Source of the DNA: Candidatus Poribacteria bacterium
GTDB lineage: Bacteria > Poribacteria > WGA-4E > WGA-3G
Length of the DNA stretch: 64,000 nt
Reading direction: 5' to 3'
Assembly: GCA_028824125.1 (NCBI GenBank)
Contig: JAPPES010000158.1
Coordinates: forward strand, 109,333-173,332
Shown one piece after another: positions 37,041 to 46,376 of this stretch. The first letter of the stretch is position 1, and every line of letters begins with the position of its first letter. A program made the position numbers and the translations under genes. Under the pieces are notes generated by a model. That model was not told where the DNA came from and searched no databases. It saw only the letters and a list, made by a program, of their open reading frames with translations.

Positions 37041-37243
37041 ATTTAATTGAGGGGTGTGCATAAATATTTCTCGCATCAGCACAGACAGGAACGGACTTTA
37101 GTGCGGCATTATTCACAAAGTGCTGTTTGTAGTCGCGCAATTCATTGCGCCTCTTTGAACTTGTGGACGGCACACGGCGTGTGCCTACTACCTTTAAGCG
37201 CATATTTAAATCGGAATTATTTATGCACACCCTTCATTTAATT
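37041..37243. mobile_element. MITE-like element, family C
   Basis: 203 bp with 24-bp terminal inverted repeats, two mismatches: left ends in GGGTGTGCATAAATA (37051-37065) and right starts with its complement (37217-37231). Both are flanked outward by TTTAATT. The interior carries the TGTAGTCGCGCAATTCATTGCGCCTC motif, also seen near 45192. No gene. Confidence 0.7.
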
Positions 37244-37363
37244 ATGTGATAATAATATTAACATAAATACATTAGTTTGTCAAGTTAATTTTCTAAAAAA
37301 TCAGTAACAAAACTTTACACACCTCATTGATTCTGTAATTATTGGTAAGCGTTAAGCAATGAC

Positions 37364-38866
37364 CTATTTTGACATTGCCGAACCGCGTGGAAATATTAAG
37401 ATAGCGTCTGAAATTGAACGACCTTGGAACATTGGCATCGGTCGAACCCTACGATTGCCGCGTGCAGTCTTCGTGTTTCTCTCAGGTGTTGCCTTTTGCG
37501 GTTCCTGTTTATTTGGAGAAATTGATTCAGACTTGTTCTCAGGTTGTTTTTTCGACAAAGACGATTTTACGTCCTTTTCAGATTGTTTGTCTGATGGAGG
37601 CGGTTTCACGTTTTTTTCCGGTTGTTTCTTTGGCGCAGCGGGTTTAGACTTATCACCAGATTGAGACCGAGTGCGTTGTGGTAGTTTGATACTCACTACT
37701 TGATTCCGAATGATCATCATTGATGAAAAACCACCGTCCAAATTGGTAGCATCTGTCGCCCCCCATTCCAGAAAAAGTTTTGCCAGTTGCTGCAACTTTA
37801 CGCCGCGGCGTACAAATGGCTTTGCCGCTGTGATTGTCACAAAGAGGAGCGTGCCATCCGCTTTTTTACCAACTGCCGTGCGTGGATGCCAAAAACTGTG
37901 AAACGAAGCATCAAATCCTTCCCGTTTGTATGCTGCTGTCGTAGATATAACACCGTTCCGCAGTAACAAGGGACCGCCACCGATAACATGTGTAAAACCT
38001 GCCCATAAATTGCTGTCACCAACGCGTTCAGGAATAACTGTCTCTCGGATTTCCACCGAATCGCCAAGTGCGATATGTTTCAATAGCAACGCTCTTTTCC
38101 TTCCGTTTGCTGAAAGAATATAACCATCAGCAGGAATCCGCGAACTTCCTTGTCCATCACGAATGTCAACGACCTTGCCGTTTTGGACAACAACTTCAAC
38201 GCCATCAGGCATTGTCAACGTTACATTGTGAAAATGGGGACGGTAAAGCACCAACTCGTTTCTCAAACGCCCACGATTGATACCATCAATTTCCAATGTA
38301 GTACCTTTTGGCAAAACAATCTCATGCTGAAGTGCAATCCGATCGATATAAGTTTCAATTTTTCCATCAACGGTTCTGAACCCGACAACCCCGCGTCCTT
38401 GCTCAGGTTCACTTATCCATTCACCATCAATTTTTAGTGCGCCGACCGATTCTCCGCGAAATGTGCCGCCCATCTCGAAAAATCCACCATTAATTGCGAT
38501 AGGGGCTTTGTGTCGGCGTGCAATTGAGGGCAAAGATTCAGTGCCGATTCCCGCGCTTAGCGCACTATACGGACGGATGGCTACGGCATCGGGTGCCACT
38601 GAAAGGATGTTCGTTAGAACGCCATTGTCCAGTATTTGCCGATGGACGATTCCGGGCAGTACCTGCTTCGTCTCATCACTTCGCTCTGGATCGGTGTGGG
38701 ATTTGAAATAATCGGGTATTTTTTCAAAAGGCACCTCTCTACCTATCCAGATACCGATGCCGAAAATGAATAAAAAGCCAACTAATGTGAACGTACGCGG
38801 ATAGCGTTTGATAAAACGGACACCTCGCCGTCCTAAGTAGATAATATCAAACATTTCTGTTAACAA
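37364..38866 (-). CDS. membrane-anchored phosphodiester glycosidase (NAGPA/DUF2233) protein
   Basis: 500 aa. One N-terminal membrane anchor (FTLVGFLFIFGIGIWIG, about residues 25-42). The NAGPA domain follows: INGGFFEMGG, TAVGKKADGTLLFVTI and ATNLDGGFSS, matching the N-acetylglucosamine-1-phosphodiester glycosidase family motif NLDGGGSS with one Gly replaced by Phe. The C-terminal 90 residues are low complexity, rich in Lys, Pro and Ser with repeated KKQPEK units, likely a wall or surface tether. ATG 38854 (MFDIIYLG) is an alternative start. It lies 51 bases downstream of purB on the same strand. Confidence 0.83.
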   Translation of the reverse strand: MLTEMFDIIYLGRRGVRFIKRYPRTFTLVGFLFIFGIGIWIGREVPFEKIPDYFKSHTDPERSDETKQVLPGIVHRQILDNGVLTNILSVAPDAVAIRPYSALSAGIGTESLPSIARRHKAPIAINGGFFEMGGTFRGESVGALKIDGEWISEPEQGRGVVGFRTVDGKIETYIDRIALQHEIVLPKGTTLEIDGINRGRLRNELVLYRPHFHNVTLTMPDGVEVVVQNGKVVDIRDGQGSSRIPADGYILSANGRKRALLLKHIALGDSVEIRETVIPERVGDSNLWAGFTHVIGGGPLLLRNGVISTTAAYKREGFDASFHSFWHPRTAVGKKADGTLLFVTITAAKPFVRRGVKLQQLAKLFLEWGATDATNLDGGFSSMMIIRNQVVSIKLPQRTRSQSGDKSKPAAPKKQPEKNVKPPPSDKQSEKDVKSSLSKKQPENKSESISPNKQEPQKATPERNTKTARGNRRVRPMPMFQGRSISDAILIFPRGSAMSK

Positions 38867-38917
38867 GAACTTTACTTTGTTCCTGTTTAAGCTTTCAATA
38901 CCCGCGATGTCTTTTGT

Positions 38918-40336
38918 TTATGTGGGATTGTCAACACTCGCCATTAGCTTCTCTACCCGACTTTCCCATTCATCACATGTCGCGTGGGTTCGCCGCACCG
39001 AAGCACCGATATAATTCGTTGGGGAACGAAGTGCTTCGCGTTGCGGTTCTGTCAACTTATCAAGGAACGGTCGAAAGGTCTCATCCTCCCATAATAGAGT
39101 TGTCAGGCTTTTTCCTGTCTGATGTACTTGTGCTATCAACTTACGGGTATGGTCATAAGCATCTGGAAACCCGTAATATGCCATCAATAGATAGATCGGT
39201 TCTGCAATTGTATCCTCTGCGCTCATATCAAGGTTGCGTTGCATGTTCTCTACCTTCACATCCATCTCACCTAACGCACGCCGAAGCCGATAGATTGAAT
39301 AATCAAACGCCGTCAACAGTTCTGTCAAAAATCTACTGGACGCAGAATTGGTTAGGTCGCGTTGGTGTTCTAAAATGCTGTCCATAAAAACGGTCTGCAT
39401 ACGTGGAACAAACGCTTTCCACAAACTTTTGATGTTCTCATAAGCCTCCGGATTGACCTTGTGGGGCATCGTAGACGAGCCAACCAATTTTGGGTTATAC
39501 TTCCTGCCGACTTCAGCGATTTCGGTGCGGTAGAGGTGCCGCATATCGTCAGCGAAATTCGCAAGCACTGTATACGCCGCTGTCACATGATACGCCACAT
39601 CGGAGATAAACTCCGGTTCCACACACTGTGTTGACGTATGTGTATCGGAAGGTTTCAAACCGAGCAGTGCCAGAAAATCTGCCTCAATCTGTTCAGGATG
39701 TTCATGGATCAGAGATAACCCGTTAAACGCTCCCACTGCACCAGAAAATTGTCCCCGCAGATTTTGTCCTGCCTCATGAATCTTCTCAATTCGGGTACCC
39801 AATCGGCTAATGTAGAGTGCTAACGCATAACCAAACGTTATCGGTTCTGCATGTTGACCGTGCGTCCGACCGATTTGCGGCGTTTCCGCATGCTCACGCG
39901 CTAAACCAATCAGCTGCTTTTCCAGTTCAACCATGTCCGGAACAATAACGTTTTCAATCAGTGCTTTAAACCGCAATGCTGTAGCAGTATCTAATATATC
40001 TGCTGAGGTTGCAAACAGATGGATGTACGGACGCGCCTCTGGGCTAATTTTGCTCCGAATCACATTGACAAGTGATCGGATGTTATGTCGGATACGCCGC
40101 TGTTCCTCGTATACTTCCTCTGCTGTTACCTGATCCACTGCTTGTTCAACTTCATCGGCAATTGCTGACGAACAGACACCATAGTTTGCGAGCGTGCGTG
40201 TCAACGCTGCCTCCACCTTCGCCTGATAGGTGACATATCCTGCCTCAGAGACATAAGGCAGTAGGCGTTTCATAAAAGTATCATCGTCGCCATAATACCT
40301 GAAATCTAACGGACTGACGGCTTCGTAAAGCTGCAT
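38918..40336 (-). CDS. purB: adenylosuccinate lyase
   Basis: 472 aa. Acts twice in purine synthesis (SAICAR and adenylosuccinate cleavage). Contains IGRTHGQHAEPITFGYALA with the catalytic His and the signature GSSTMPHKVNPE, then LTELLTAFDYSIYRLRRALG. A member of the same superfamily as argH at the window start. It has its own promoter on this strand at 40394-40366. Confidence 0.95.
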   Translation of the reverse strand: MQLYEAVSPLDFRYYGDDDTFMKRLLPYVSEAGYVTYQAKVEAALTRTLANYGVCSSAIADEVEQAVDQVTAEEVYEEQRRIRHNIRSLVNVIRSKISPEARPYIHLFATSADILDTATALRFKALIENVIVPDMVELEKQLIGLAREHAETPQIGRTHGQHAEPITFGYALALYISRLGTRIEKIHEAGQNLRGQFSGAVGAFNGLSLIHEHPEQIEADFLALLGLKPSDTHTSTQCVEPEFISDVAYHVTAAYTVLANFADDMRHLYRTEIAEVGRKYNPKLVGSSTMPHKVNPEAYENIKSLWKAFVPRMQTVFMDSILEHQRDLTNSASSRFLTELLTAFDYSIYRLRRALGEMDVKVENMQRNLDMSAEDTIAEPIYLLMAYYGFPDAYDHTRKLIAQVHQTGKSLTTLLWEDETFRPFLDKLTEPQREALRSPTNYIGASVRRTHATCDEWESRVEKLMASVDNPT

Positions 40337-40365
40337 AGAACACTTTTCTCCAATTTTTTGGGATA

Positions 40366-40394
40366 ATTGTATATTAAATGAATGAGAATGTAAA
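40366..40394 (-). promoter_or_regulatory. promoter of purB
   Basis: On the minus strand TTTACA (40394-40389), 17 bases, TACAAT (40371-40366): 5 of 6 matches in each hexamer. The ATG is 30 bases downstream, with GGAG at about 40351-40348. Confidence 0.65.
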
Positions 40395-40636
40395 GTGTTT
40401 TGTTGATTGAAGCAGGGTTATTTAGTTTTAAGAGTTTTCCGTTATTTCGGTTTACTCAAAGTTAATAACCAAGGGCGATAGGTGCGGTTTCCTAACCGCA
40501 CCGCATCTTACAGAGCAAGTCACTATGAGGATTTTTGATCCAAAATCGGCAGAATACGCGTTTGGTATTCTGCATTGGTTAGGAAACTGCACATAACTGT
40601 CAATTTTAGAATTTTCTAAACATCGTAACCTTCTTC

Positions 40637-40763
40637 AGTCCCGTAGGGACGATATGTGTCCCCAACAACATATTTTCTACATATCGTCCCTACGGGACTA
40701 AAGAACTGGGGCAACTCGGTTTCTATAAACATATCGTCCCTACGGGACTAAAGAAATTACCGA
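40637..40763. repeat. CCCGTAGGGACGATATG repeats
   Basis: Three copies of a 20-bp motif (near 40638 in one orientation, near 40679 and 40728 inverted) with the core TCCCGTAGGGACGATATG and trailing ACTAAAGAA. The region 40337-41214 has no gene; just upstream is a GGTGCGGTTTCCTAACCGCACC palindrome (about 40480-40503). Confidence 0.65.
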
Positions 40764-40769
40764 AATATT

Positions 40770-41007
40770 TATAGTAAAATCCGAAATATTTTCACATTTC
40801 AATAAACAACAAACCCGACACGCTCTCGCTGGCGATGCGGGGAATCATGGCGAATACCATACGCGTATTCGCCAAATGGCATTTATACCGTTGATTTGGC
40901 CTATTCGCCAAATGACAAGGGCCCAATAGCAATAGCGTGTGGGAAGACTACCGTTGATTTCTTCCGAACCTCGCCAATTTCCATGTAATTGTGGATTTTA
41001 CTCTATA
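40770..41007. mobile_element. MITE-like element, family B2
   Basis: Starts TATAGTAAAATCCGAAATAT and ends GTGGATTTTACTCTATA. The interior holds CTCTCGCTGGCGA-type palindromes and the GAATACCATACGCGTATTCGCC repeat. A close relative is at 57128-57336. Confidence 0.6.
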
Positions 41008-41214
41008 ATTGTAAAATCTACTATCCAATTACTGTAGATGTGTATCTAATAACATGATTTGGTCTTTAATTCTGAACAAAAAACTGAAAAAATTGTCTAA
41101 TTGTTTAGAATGTAGGAACATTTAGAAGCTTAAGGTGTGTAAATTAAAGTCATTTCCACTTTAGTATTAGTCCAAATTAGTCCAAAATGTTCACACCCAT
41201 CATGGAGAATTAGA

Positions 41215-41856
41215 ATGCCAGACACAAAAAGACACATGGATTTGCCATTGACCGATGACTTAGAATTAATTGATGAACAGGAATTAGTTATTCGATTCCA
41301 AAACGGTGATATAAGCGCTTTTAACACACTCGTCCTGAAATATCAGACCCGCATTGCGAAACTTATTTACAGACACATTAATGACGCTGAAACAACAAAA
41401 GACCTTTGCCAAGAAGTGTTCCTGAAAGCCTTTAAAGCGTTGCCAAAGTTTAAACGTGAATCCGCTTTTTATAGTTGGCTTTACCGCATAGCGATGAATT
41501 GCTGTATTGATTTCTTACGTCAACAGAGTAGAAGGAAAATTGTTGCGCTTGAAGAATTAACAGGAGGCCCGGAGGAGTTGATGCTGATTAGCAAATCCCC
41601 GTCTCCATCTCACCTCATTGAGATGGAGGAACTTGGGGATATTATTAGCAAAGCGGTGAGTCAACTTGCTCCGAAACAGCAACGTGTTTTCAGATTGCGT
41701 TATGATCAGAAACTTCAGATTAAAGAGATTGCGGTGCTCATCAATCGATCAGAAGGAACGGTCAAAACGCATTTGCATCATGCGCATCGGCGTCTTCGGG
41801 AGTTGCTGCGTCCGTATATGGAAAATCGTCCGTTGGAATGGAACGGAGAAATCTAA
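41215..41856 (+). CDS. ECF-type RNA polymerase sigma factor
   Basis: 213 aa. Region 2: EQELVIRFQNGDISAFNTLV and TTKDLCQEVFLKAFKALPKF, with AFYSWLYRIAMNCCIDFLR for -10 recognition. Region 4: LAPKQQRVFRLRYDQKLQIK and a helix-turn-helix INRSEGTVKTHLHHAHRRLR. The SigW/RpoE-like layout is clear. No anti-sigma gene is adjacent; the next downstream element is the trp leader. GGAG lies 8 bases before the ATG. Distinct from the sigma-WD40 fusions, which share only the domain family. Confidence 0.92.
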   Translation: MPDTKRHMDLPLTDDLELIDEQELVIRFQNGDISAFNTLVLKYQTRIAKLIYRHINDAETTKDLCQEVFLKAFKALPKFKRESAFYSWLYRIAMNCCIDFLRQQSRRKIVALEELTGGPEELMLISKSPSPSHLIEMEELGDIISKAVSQLAPKQQRVFRLRYDQKLQIKEIAVLINRSEGTVKTHLHHAHRRLRELLRPYMENRPLEWNGEI

Positions 41857-41974
41857 ATGAAGGATGTATAAAAAAGCGAAGTTAAATATGACATAAAAGA
41901 GTGGTAGGCGCGTTTAGGTAAATGCCGTGGACGCGCCTACAATGTGTTCAATATTACAAGAGCCCTAAATTTAT

Positions 41975-42003
41975 TTGCATATAGAGCCAAAATGTGGTAT
42001 TAT
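41975..42003 (+). promoter_or_regulatory. promoter of the leader-hisI-trpEG transcript
   Basis: TTGCAT at 41975-41980, 17 bases, TATTAT at 41998-42003. The transcript would start near 42010, about 48 bases before the leader peptide ATG. Not tested. Confidence 0.55.
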
Positions 42004-42057
42004 TAAAACAAGCACGAGAAATGATATGTAATAAAACTTGACTACGAAGACCTAAAA

Positions 42058-42153
42058 ATGAAATATATTCGTTCACACTCCAGTTTGCATAGCATATCTA
42101 ACCATTGGCATTGGTGGCGTTCCGATTCCATTAAAGAGGGGTGTGCGCGCTAA
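42058..42153 (+). CDS. trpL: leader peptide with Trp and His codons (transcription attenuation)
   Basis: 31 codons, ATG 42058 to TAA 42151-42153, too short for normal gene finding. Residues 15-22 read NHWHWWRS: three Trp codons (17, 19, 20) with His at 7, 11, 16 and 18. Three Trp in 31 is far above chance and typical of trp leader peptides. Four His codons is also high, and hisI is the first structural gene downstream. The stop codon lies in arm 2 of the antiterminator, as the classic attenuation model needs. The ribosome binding site is weak (GAAGACC). Confidence 0.72.
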   Translation: MKYIRSHSSLHSISNHWHWWRSDSIKEGCAR

Positions 42154-42235
42154 GCTAAATTGGTCTATTCTATTTTGAAGTTATCTGTCCGCCTTATGCA
42201 CACAAACCTCAGTGGCATAAGGCTTTTTGTTTTTA
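42141..42235 (+). terminator. attenuator: antiterminator and terminator hairpins before hisI-trpEG
   Basis: Terminator: GCCTTATGC (42191-42199) pairs with GCATAAGGC (42215-42223), followed by TTTTTGTTTTT. Antiterminator: GTGTGC (42141-42146) pairs with GCACAC (42198-42203), and TAAG (42151-42154) with CTTA (42193-42196), using the same bases as the left arm of the terminator. The two structures exclude each other. A ribosome that finishes the leader covers 42141-42155 and allows the terminator; one stalled at the Trp/His codons (42103-42117) leaves it free. Confidence 0.75.
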
Positions 42236-42238
42236 ATA

Positions 42239-42391
42239 TACCCAAGTTGCTACCTATAAGTTTTAGACATGAAAACACCGTCTTTAATGGAAAAATGCTG
42301 ATAATTAGCGAATATTTGTAGCGTGAAGTTCCAGTTTGCGCCTTTATGACACAATCTGGAAGATTGTGCTACATAAGTAGCAACTTAGGTT
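42239..42391. mobile_element. MITE-like element, family A (copy 2)
   Basis: Begins TACCCAAGTTGCTACC and ends AGTAGCAACTTAGGTTTT; the body matches the copy at 11848-12005 over the TATAAGTTTTAGACATGAAA and ACACCGTCTTTAATG stretches. It sits directly after the T tract of the attenuator and 24 bases before hisI, so it is transcribed in the leader mRNA. Confidence 0.68.
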
Positions 42392-42414
42392 TTTAATATG
42401 ACGAAGGAGAAATC

Positions 42415-42795
42415 ATGAAAATTTTATCGGAACTGAAATATGATAGTGATGGTTTGGTCGCCGCAGTAATTCAGGATCAGGCAAATAACGAAGTGCTAAT
42501 GGTGGGTTATATGAATGCGGAAGCGATCGAACAAACACTGTCAACTGGTCGTGTCTGCTTCTGGAGTCGTTCCCGTCAAAAGTTGTGGATAAAGGGGGAG
42601 ACTTCGGGGCATACGCAGACTGTTGAGTCTGTTGCTGTTGATTGTGACGGTGATGCCCTGCTCATAAAGGTTGAGCAGAAGGTAGCAGCGTGTCATGTAG
42701 GGTATCGCTCATGCTTCTTTCGGGAAGTCTCCCCCGATGGTGAGTCAACGCGTGTGGTAGGTGAAAAGATTTTTGATGCTGATGCGGTCTATTAG
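42415..42795 (+). CDS. hisI: phosphoribosyl-AMP cyclohydrolase
   Basis: Opens the adenine ring of PR-AMP in step 3 of histidine synthesis. 126 aa. VGYMNAEAIEQTLSTG, CFWSRSRQKLWIKGETSGHTQ, the metal-binding VDCDGDALL and the Cys-rich AACHVGYRSCFFR are all present. It has no HisE fusion. AAGGAG before the ATG. Unusual neighbours: a Trp/His leader upstream and trpE downstream, with no other his genes. Confidence 0.94.
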   Translation: MKILSELKYDSDGLVAAVIQDQANNEVLMVGYMNAEAIEQTLSTGRVCFWSRSRQKLWIKGETSGHTQTVESVAVDCDGDALLIKVEQKVAACHVGYRSCFFREVSPDGESTRVVGEKIFDADAVY

Positions 42796-43064
42796 GTTTT
42801 GATATTCCTAACTTTCGTATCTTGCATCTGATTGAAAATTACATAATTAGGTTACCTACCATTGATACATAGGTGTCAATTTAAGGATGTATCTTCTTGT
42901 TGGAGTAAATCAACGCTATGAATGCCTGTTGGCATTCAGCGGGCTTTCAAAGCCCTCCTACAAGAAAAGACATTAATAAGATTGATCTCTTACAATTAAT
43001 CTGATTGGGTATGAAGTGCTTTAAAAATGATTATGATGTTAAAGGGACGAAAAGGAATTATTCA

Positions 43065-44567
43065 ATGTATTATCCAACGTTGGAGGAATTTAAGGAAAAA
43101 GCGAAAACAGGCAACACGGTCCCGGTATATCGTCCGATTTTGGCAGATATGGAGACACCGGTGTCCGCCTTCTATAAATTGATGCCTGATAATTATGCGT
43201 TCTTATTGGAGAGCGTTGAGGGCGGCGAAACCGTTGCACGCTATTCATTTTTGGGAAGTCAACCGTCCGTGCTTTTCCAGAGTAAAGGACATCAGGTTAC
43301 CATTGAGTATTTGGCAAAAGGTAAAAAAGTTTCTAAAGAATATGAAGACCCGTTGAAAGCGCTTGAAGAAGTGATGCAGCACTATCAGCCCGTCAGTGTT
43401 GAGGGTTTACCACAATTCCACGGGGGTGCTGTCGGCTATATGAGTTATGATATGGTGCGTTTCGTGGAAGAATTGCCTGATGATAACGAAGATGAACTAC
43501 AACTGCCAGATTGCTTTTTCATGATTGCTGAAACAATTCTAATTTTCGATCATGTAAATCATCAGATTAAAGTTGTGGCAAACGCTTATATTGACGGAGA
43601 TGTAGATGCAGCTTACGCCGATGCTGTTGCGAAAATTGATGCATTAGTTGAAAAATTGATGACTGTTTCAGATAAGACTTCAATTGATTATAGAAAACAG
43701 GATACAGAAAACCCGCCCGAACCTATATCCGACCCACAATCAAATTTTACACAATCTGCTTACGAAGATGTGGTGCGGCGTGCCAAAAAATATATAGCAG
43801 CAGGTGACATCATACAGGTTGTGCCTTCACAACGGTTTAGCCGTCCGGTATCCGTTGACTCATTTGATATTTATCGGGCATTGCGGGTCGTCAATCCATC
43901 GCCTTATATGTATTACCTAAAACTTGATAGTTTTGATATAGTTGGGGCATCGCCAGAAATGATGGTACGTGTAGAAGATGGGCTCGTCCAGACCGTTCCA
44001 ATTGCTGGAACACGCCCGCGTGGCAAAACTGCTGAGGAAGATAGGGCATTAGAACAGGAACTTCTCACCGATCCCAAGGAACGTGCAGAACATGTTATGC
44101 TTGTTGATCTGGGACGTAATGACCTGGGGCGTGTGTGTGAATACCATACCGTTGAGGTGACCGATCTAATGATAATTGAACGGTTCTCACACGTGATGCA
44201 CATCGTCTCACATGTTATTGGAAGACTGCGTAACAATCTTTCCGCTTTTGATGTGATGCGTGCATGCCTACCCGCAGGTACACTCTCGGGCGCGCCGAAG
44301 ATACGTGCAATGGAGATCATTGACGAGTTGGAACCGACACGTCGCGGTACGTATGGTGGAGCAGTTGGCTATTTCAGTTTCTCGGGTAGTGCGGACACAG
44401 CGATTACTATCCGAACTGCGGTTATCAAAGATGGTATCGCCTATGTGCAAGCGGGCGGCGGTGTCGTTGCTGATTCAGTGCCTGAAAATGAATATTATGA
44501 AACCGTCAGTAAAGCCTGGGCATTGCTCACTGCTATTGAAATGGCACAACAAGGGCTGCTATTATAG
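43065..44567 (+). CDS. trpE: anthranilate synthase component I
   Basis: Chorismate to anthranilate, first step of tryptophan synthesis. 500 aa from ATG 43065, which has AAAGGA 8 bases upstream; the longer frame from 43005 adds 20 unconserved residues. The N-terminal LESVEGGETVARYSFLG holds the Trp feedback site (the ESxxxG...S region). The chorismate-binding half carries PSPYMYYL, GASPEMMVR, IAGTRPRGKT, LVDLGRNDLGRV, GAPKIRAMEIIDELE and the C-terminal QAGGGVVADS. The 269-bp gap from hisI holds an AATGCCTGTTGGCATTCA repeat. Confidence 0.96.
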   Translation: MYYPTLEEFKEKAKTGNTVPVYRPILADMETPVSAFYKLMPDNYAFLLESVEGGETVARYSFLGSQPSVLFQSKGHQVTIEYLAKGKKVSKEYEDPLKALEEVMQHYQPVSVEGLPQFHGGAVGYMSYDMVRFVEELPDDNEDELQLPDCFFMIAETILIFDHVNHQIKVVANAYIDGDVDAAYADAVAKIDALVEKLMTVSDKTSIDYRKQDTENPPEPISDPQSNFTQSAYEDVVRRAKKYIAAGDIIQVVPSQRFSRPVSVDSFDIYRALRVVNPSPYMYYLKLDSFDIVGASPEMMVRVEDGLVQTVPIAGTRPRGKTAEEDRALEQELLTDPKERAEHVMLVDLGRNDLGRVCEYHTVEVTDLMIIERFSHVMHIVSHVIGRLRNNLSAFDVMRACLPAGTLSGAPKIRAMEIIDELEPTRRGTYGGAVGYFSFSGSADTAITIRTAVIKDGIAYVQAGGGVVADSVPENEYYETVSKAWALLTAIEMAQQGLLL

Positions 44568-44579
44568 GAGGCAAAAAAG

Positions 44580-45143
44580 ATGGTTTTGATGATTGACAAC
44601 TACGACTCATTTACTTACAATCTTGTGCAGTACTTTGGTGAACTCGGTGCGAAATTGGAAGTTCATCGGAGTCGAAAGATAGGCATAGAAGAATTGGACG
44701 CGCTGACACCGGAACGGATTGTCATTTCACCCGGTCCTTGCACGCCCCGTGAGGCAGGGATTTCCAACGATGTGATAAAGCATTTTGCTGGAAAAGTGCC
44801 GATTTTAGGCGTATGTCTTGGACATCAATGTATAGGGGATGTGTTTGGTGGTGAGGTTGTTCGCGCGGATCGGTTGATGCACGGTAAAACCTCAATGATA
44901 CTCCACAATGACGCTGAACTTTTCGAGGGGTTGGATAACCCATTCGAAGCGACGCGCTATCATTCGCTGATTGTGAAGAAGGAAACATTGCCGGATTGCC
45001 TTGAAATTACGGCATGGACAGACCAGGATGAAATCATGGGACTTCGCCATAAAACCTTGCCTATATGGGGTGTTCAGTTTCATCCGGAGTCTATTTTGAC
45101 TGCTGCTGGAAAGGATTTGTTAGGAAACTTCTTGACACTGTAA
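44580..45143 (+). CDS. trpG: anthranilate synthase component II (glutamine amidotransferase)
   Basis: 187 aa class I amidotransferase giving ammonia to Trp[21 protein letters not shown] start, oxyanion strand and nucleophile in [17 protein letters not shown], and [10 protein letters not shown] with the His-Glu pair. It may also serve p-aminobenzoate synthesis (PabA); the adjacent trpE makes TrpG the better name. AGGAGG before the ATG; 12 bases after trpE. Confidence 0.94.
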   Translation: MVLMIDNYDSFTYNLVQYFGELGAKLEVHRSRKIGIEELDALTPERIVISPGPCTPREAGISNDVIKHFAGKVPILGVCLGHQCIGDVFGGEVVRADRLMHGKTSMILHNDAELFEGLDNPFEATRYHSLIVKKETLPDCLEITAWTDQDEIMGLRHKTLPIWGVQFHPESILTAAGKDLLGNFLTL

Positions 45144-45236
45144 AAATACCTATACCTATGAGTAGGTGCGCTTTGTAAACGCATCTTGAGAAGTACTGCG
45201 TTTGTAGTCGCGCAATTCATTGTGCCTCGGACATTC

Positions 45237-45280
45237 TGTAGGAGCGACCTCCTGGTCGCGACCGGGAGGTCGCTCCTACA
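45237..45280. repeat. perfect palindrome TGTAGGAGCGACCTCC...
   Basis: A 16-bp perfect inverted repeat (TGTAGGAGCGACCTCC and complement) with a 12-base loop. Related copies at 35618-35643 and 61037-61138. The rest of 45144-45479 holds the TGTAGTCGCGCAATTCATTG motif and a GAATACCATACGCGTATTC repeat; no gene. Confidence 0.75.
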
Positions 45281-45479
45281 AGAAGAAAATCGGGCGGACA
45301 AAGCCCTCCCACAAGAGATAATCTGGTAATTATGTGATTAAAATTGACACCCGCTGAATCATGCAGAATACCATACGCGTATTCTGCCAAGCGCATTCAT
45401 AGCGTTGATTTATGGGTTTCGCTTCGCTCTACCCAACCTACAATATCAATAAGTGCGAATTCGAGAAAAAACCTCAATT

Positions 45480-46250
45480 ATGACAAATGAAACGAAAAAC
45501 AGATTGCCCACGCCAGTTCTGGTTTCCTGGTCTTCAGGTAAAGATTCAGCATGGGCACTCCATACCTTACGCCAACAACCAGAACGATACGATGTACGCG
45601 GAATCTTTACCACCGTCACAAAGACATTTGACCGTGTCTCTATTCACTCCACACCTGCATGGATTTTGAAACAGCAAGCGGAGAGACTTAGTGTACCGCT
45701 ATATGAGATACCGATTCCATATCCTTGCTCAAACGAAATTTACGAAGCGGCGATGCGAAAGTTTCTTGCAGAAGTAGAAGCGTTGCCTAATAATATAACC
45801 GCTTCGCATTTTGCTTTTGGAGATCTGTTCCTTGAAGATATTCGTGCTTATCGAGAAGAAAAACTGAGCGGTACTGGTTTCACACCAATTTTTCCGGTAT
45901 GGGGTAAAAATACGACACAACTTGCACAAAAAATGATTGCGTCTGGCATGCGTGCGATTGTCACTGCCCTCAATCCGACCAAAGTTCCCGCGGATTTTGC
46001 AGGACGCTGGTTTGATGCACAACTCCTTGCAGATTTGCCCGATGGTGTGGACCCGCTCGGTGAAAACGGTGAGTTCCATACATGCGTTGTTGATGGACCG
46101 ATGTTTAGCTCGCCAATTGCTGCAAAGCCCGGAAAAATCGTGCAGAGAGATATTGTTTCTGCCTCAAAAGATAGCGATGACAAAATCCATGCCAGCAATA
46201 CTACTCCTCCGACTTATGTGTATGCTGACGTAGTACCTGTTGAGACGTAG
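45480..46250 (+). CDS. Dph6-like PP-loop ATP pyrophosphatase
   Basis: 256 aa from ATG 45480. PP-loop SWSSGKDSAWALH near residue 20 marks an alpha-hydrolase ATP pyrophosphatase, and VWGKNTTQLAQKMIASGMRAIVT with EFHTCVVDGPMF matches the diphthine-ammonia-ligase-related family. Bacteria lack diphthamide, so the substrate is unknown. No clear ribosome binding site; an upstream start at 45453 would translate part of a repeat region. Confidence 0.8.
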   Translation: MTNETKNRLPTPVLVSWSSGKDSAWALHTLRQQPERYDVRGIFTTVTKTFDRVSIHSTPAWILKQQAERLSVPLYEIPIPYPCSNEIYEAAMRKFLAEVEALPNNITASHFAFGDLFLEDIRAYREEKLSGTGFTPIFPVWGKNTTQLAQKMIASGMRAIVTALNPTKVPADFAGRWFDAQLLADLPDGVDPLGENGEFHTCVVDGPMFSSPIAAKPGKIVQRDIVSASKDSDDKIHASNTTPPTYVYADVVPVET

Positions 46251-46322
46251 GTTGGGTTTCGTTCCTCAATTCAACCTACAGAACTCTCTTATCTGAATAT
46301 ATTCCTATTTGTGCAGAATTAT

Positions 46323-46351
46323 GCACCCGTTTCACCGTGTCGTGGCGTCAC
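46323..46351 (+). promoter_or_regulatory. ECF-like promoter motif, copy 1
   Basis: GCACCC (46323-46328), 17 bases, CGTCAC (46346-46351), 25 bases before the ATG of the first sigma-WD40 gene. Upstream flank GTGCAGAATTAT is also shared with the other copies. Confidence 0.65.
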
Positions 46352-46376
46352 TATAGGGTGAAATCGGAGGTGATCC

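Noticed and set aside
40637..40763. Phage attachment site or integron
   Set aside because: Repeats are inverted and there is no integrase or cassette gene nearby.
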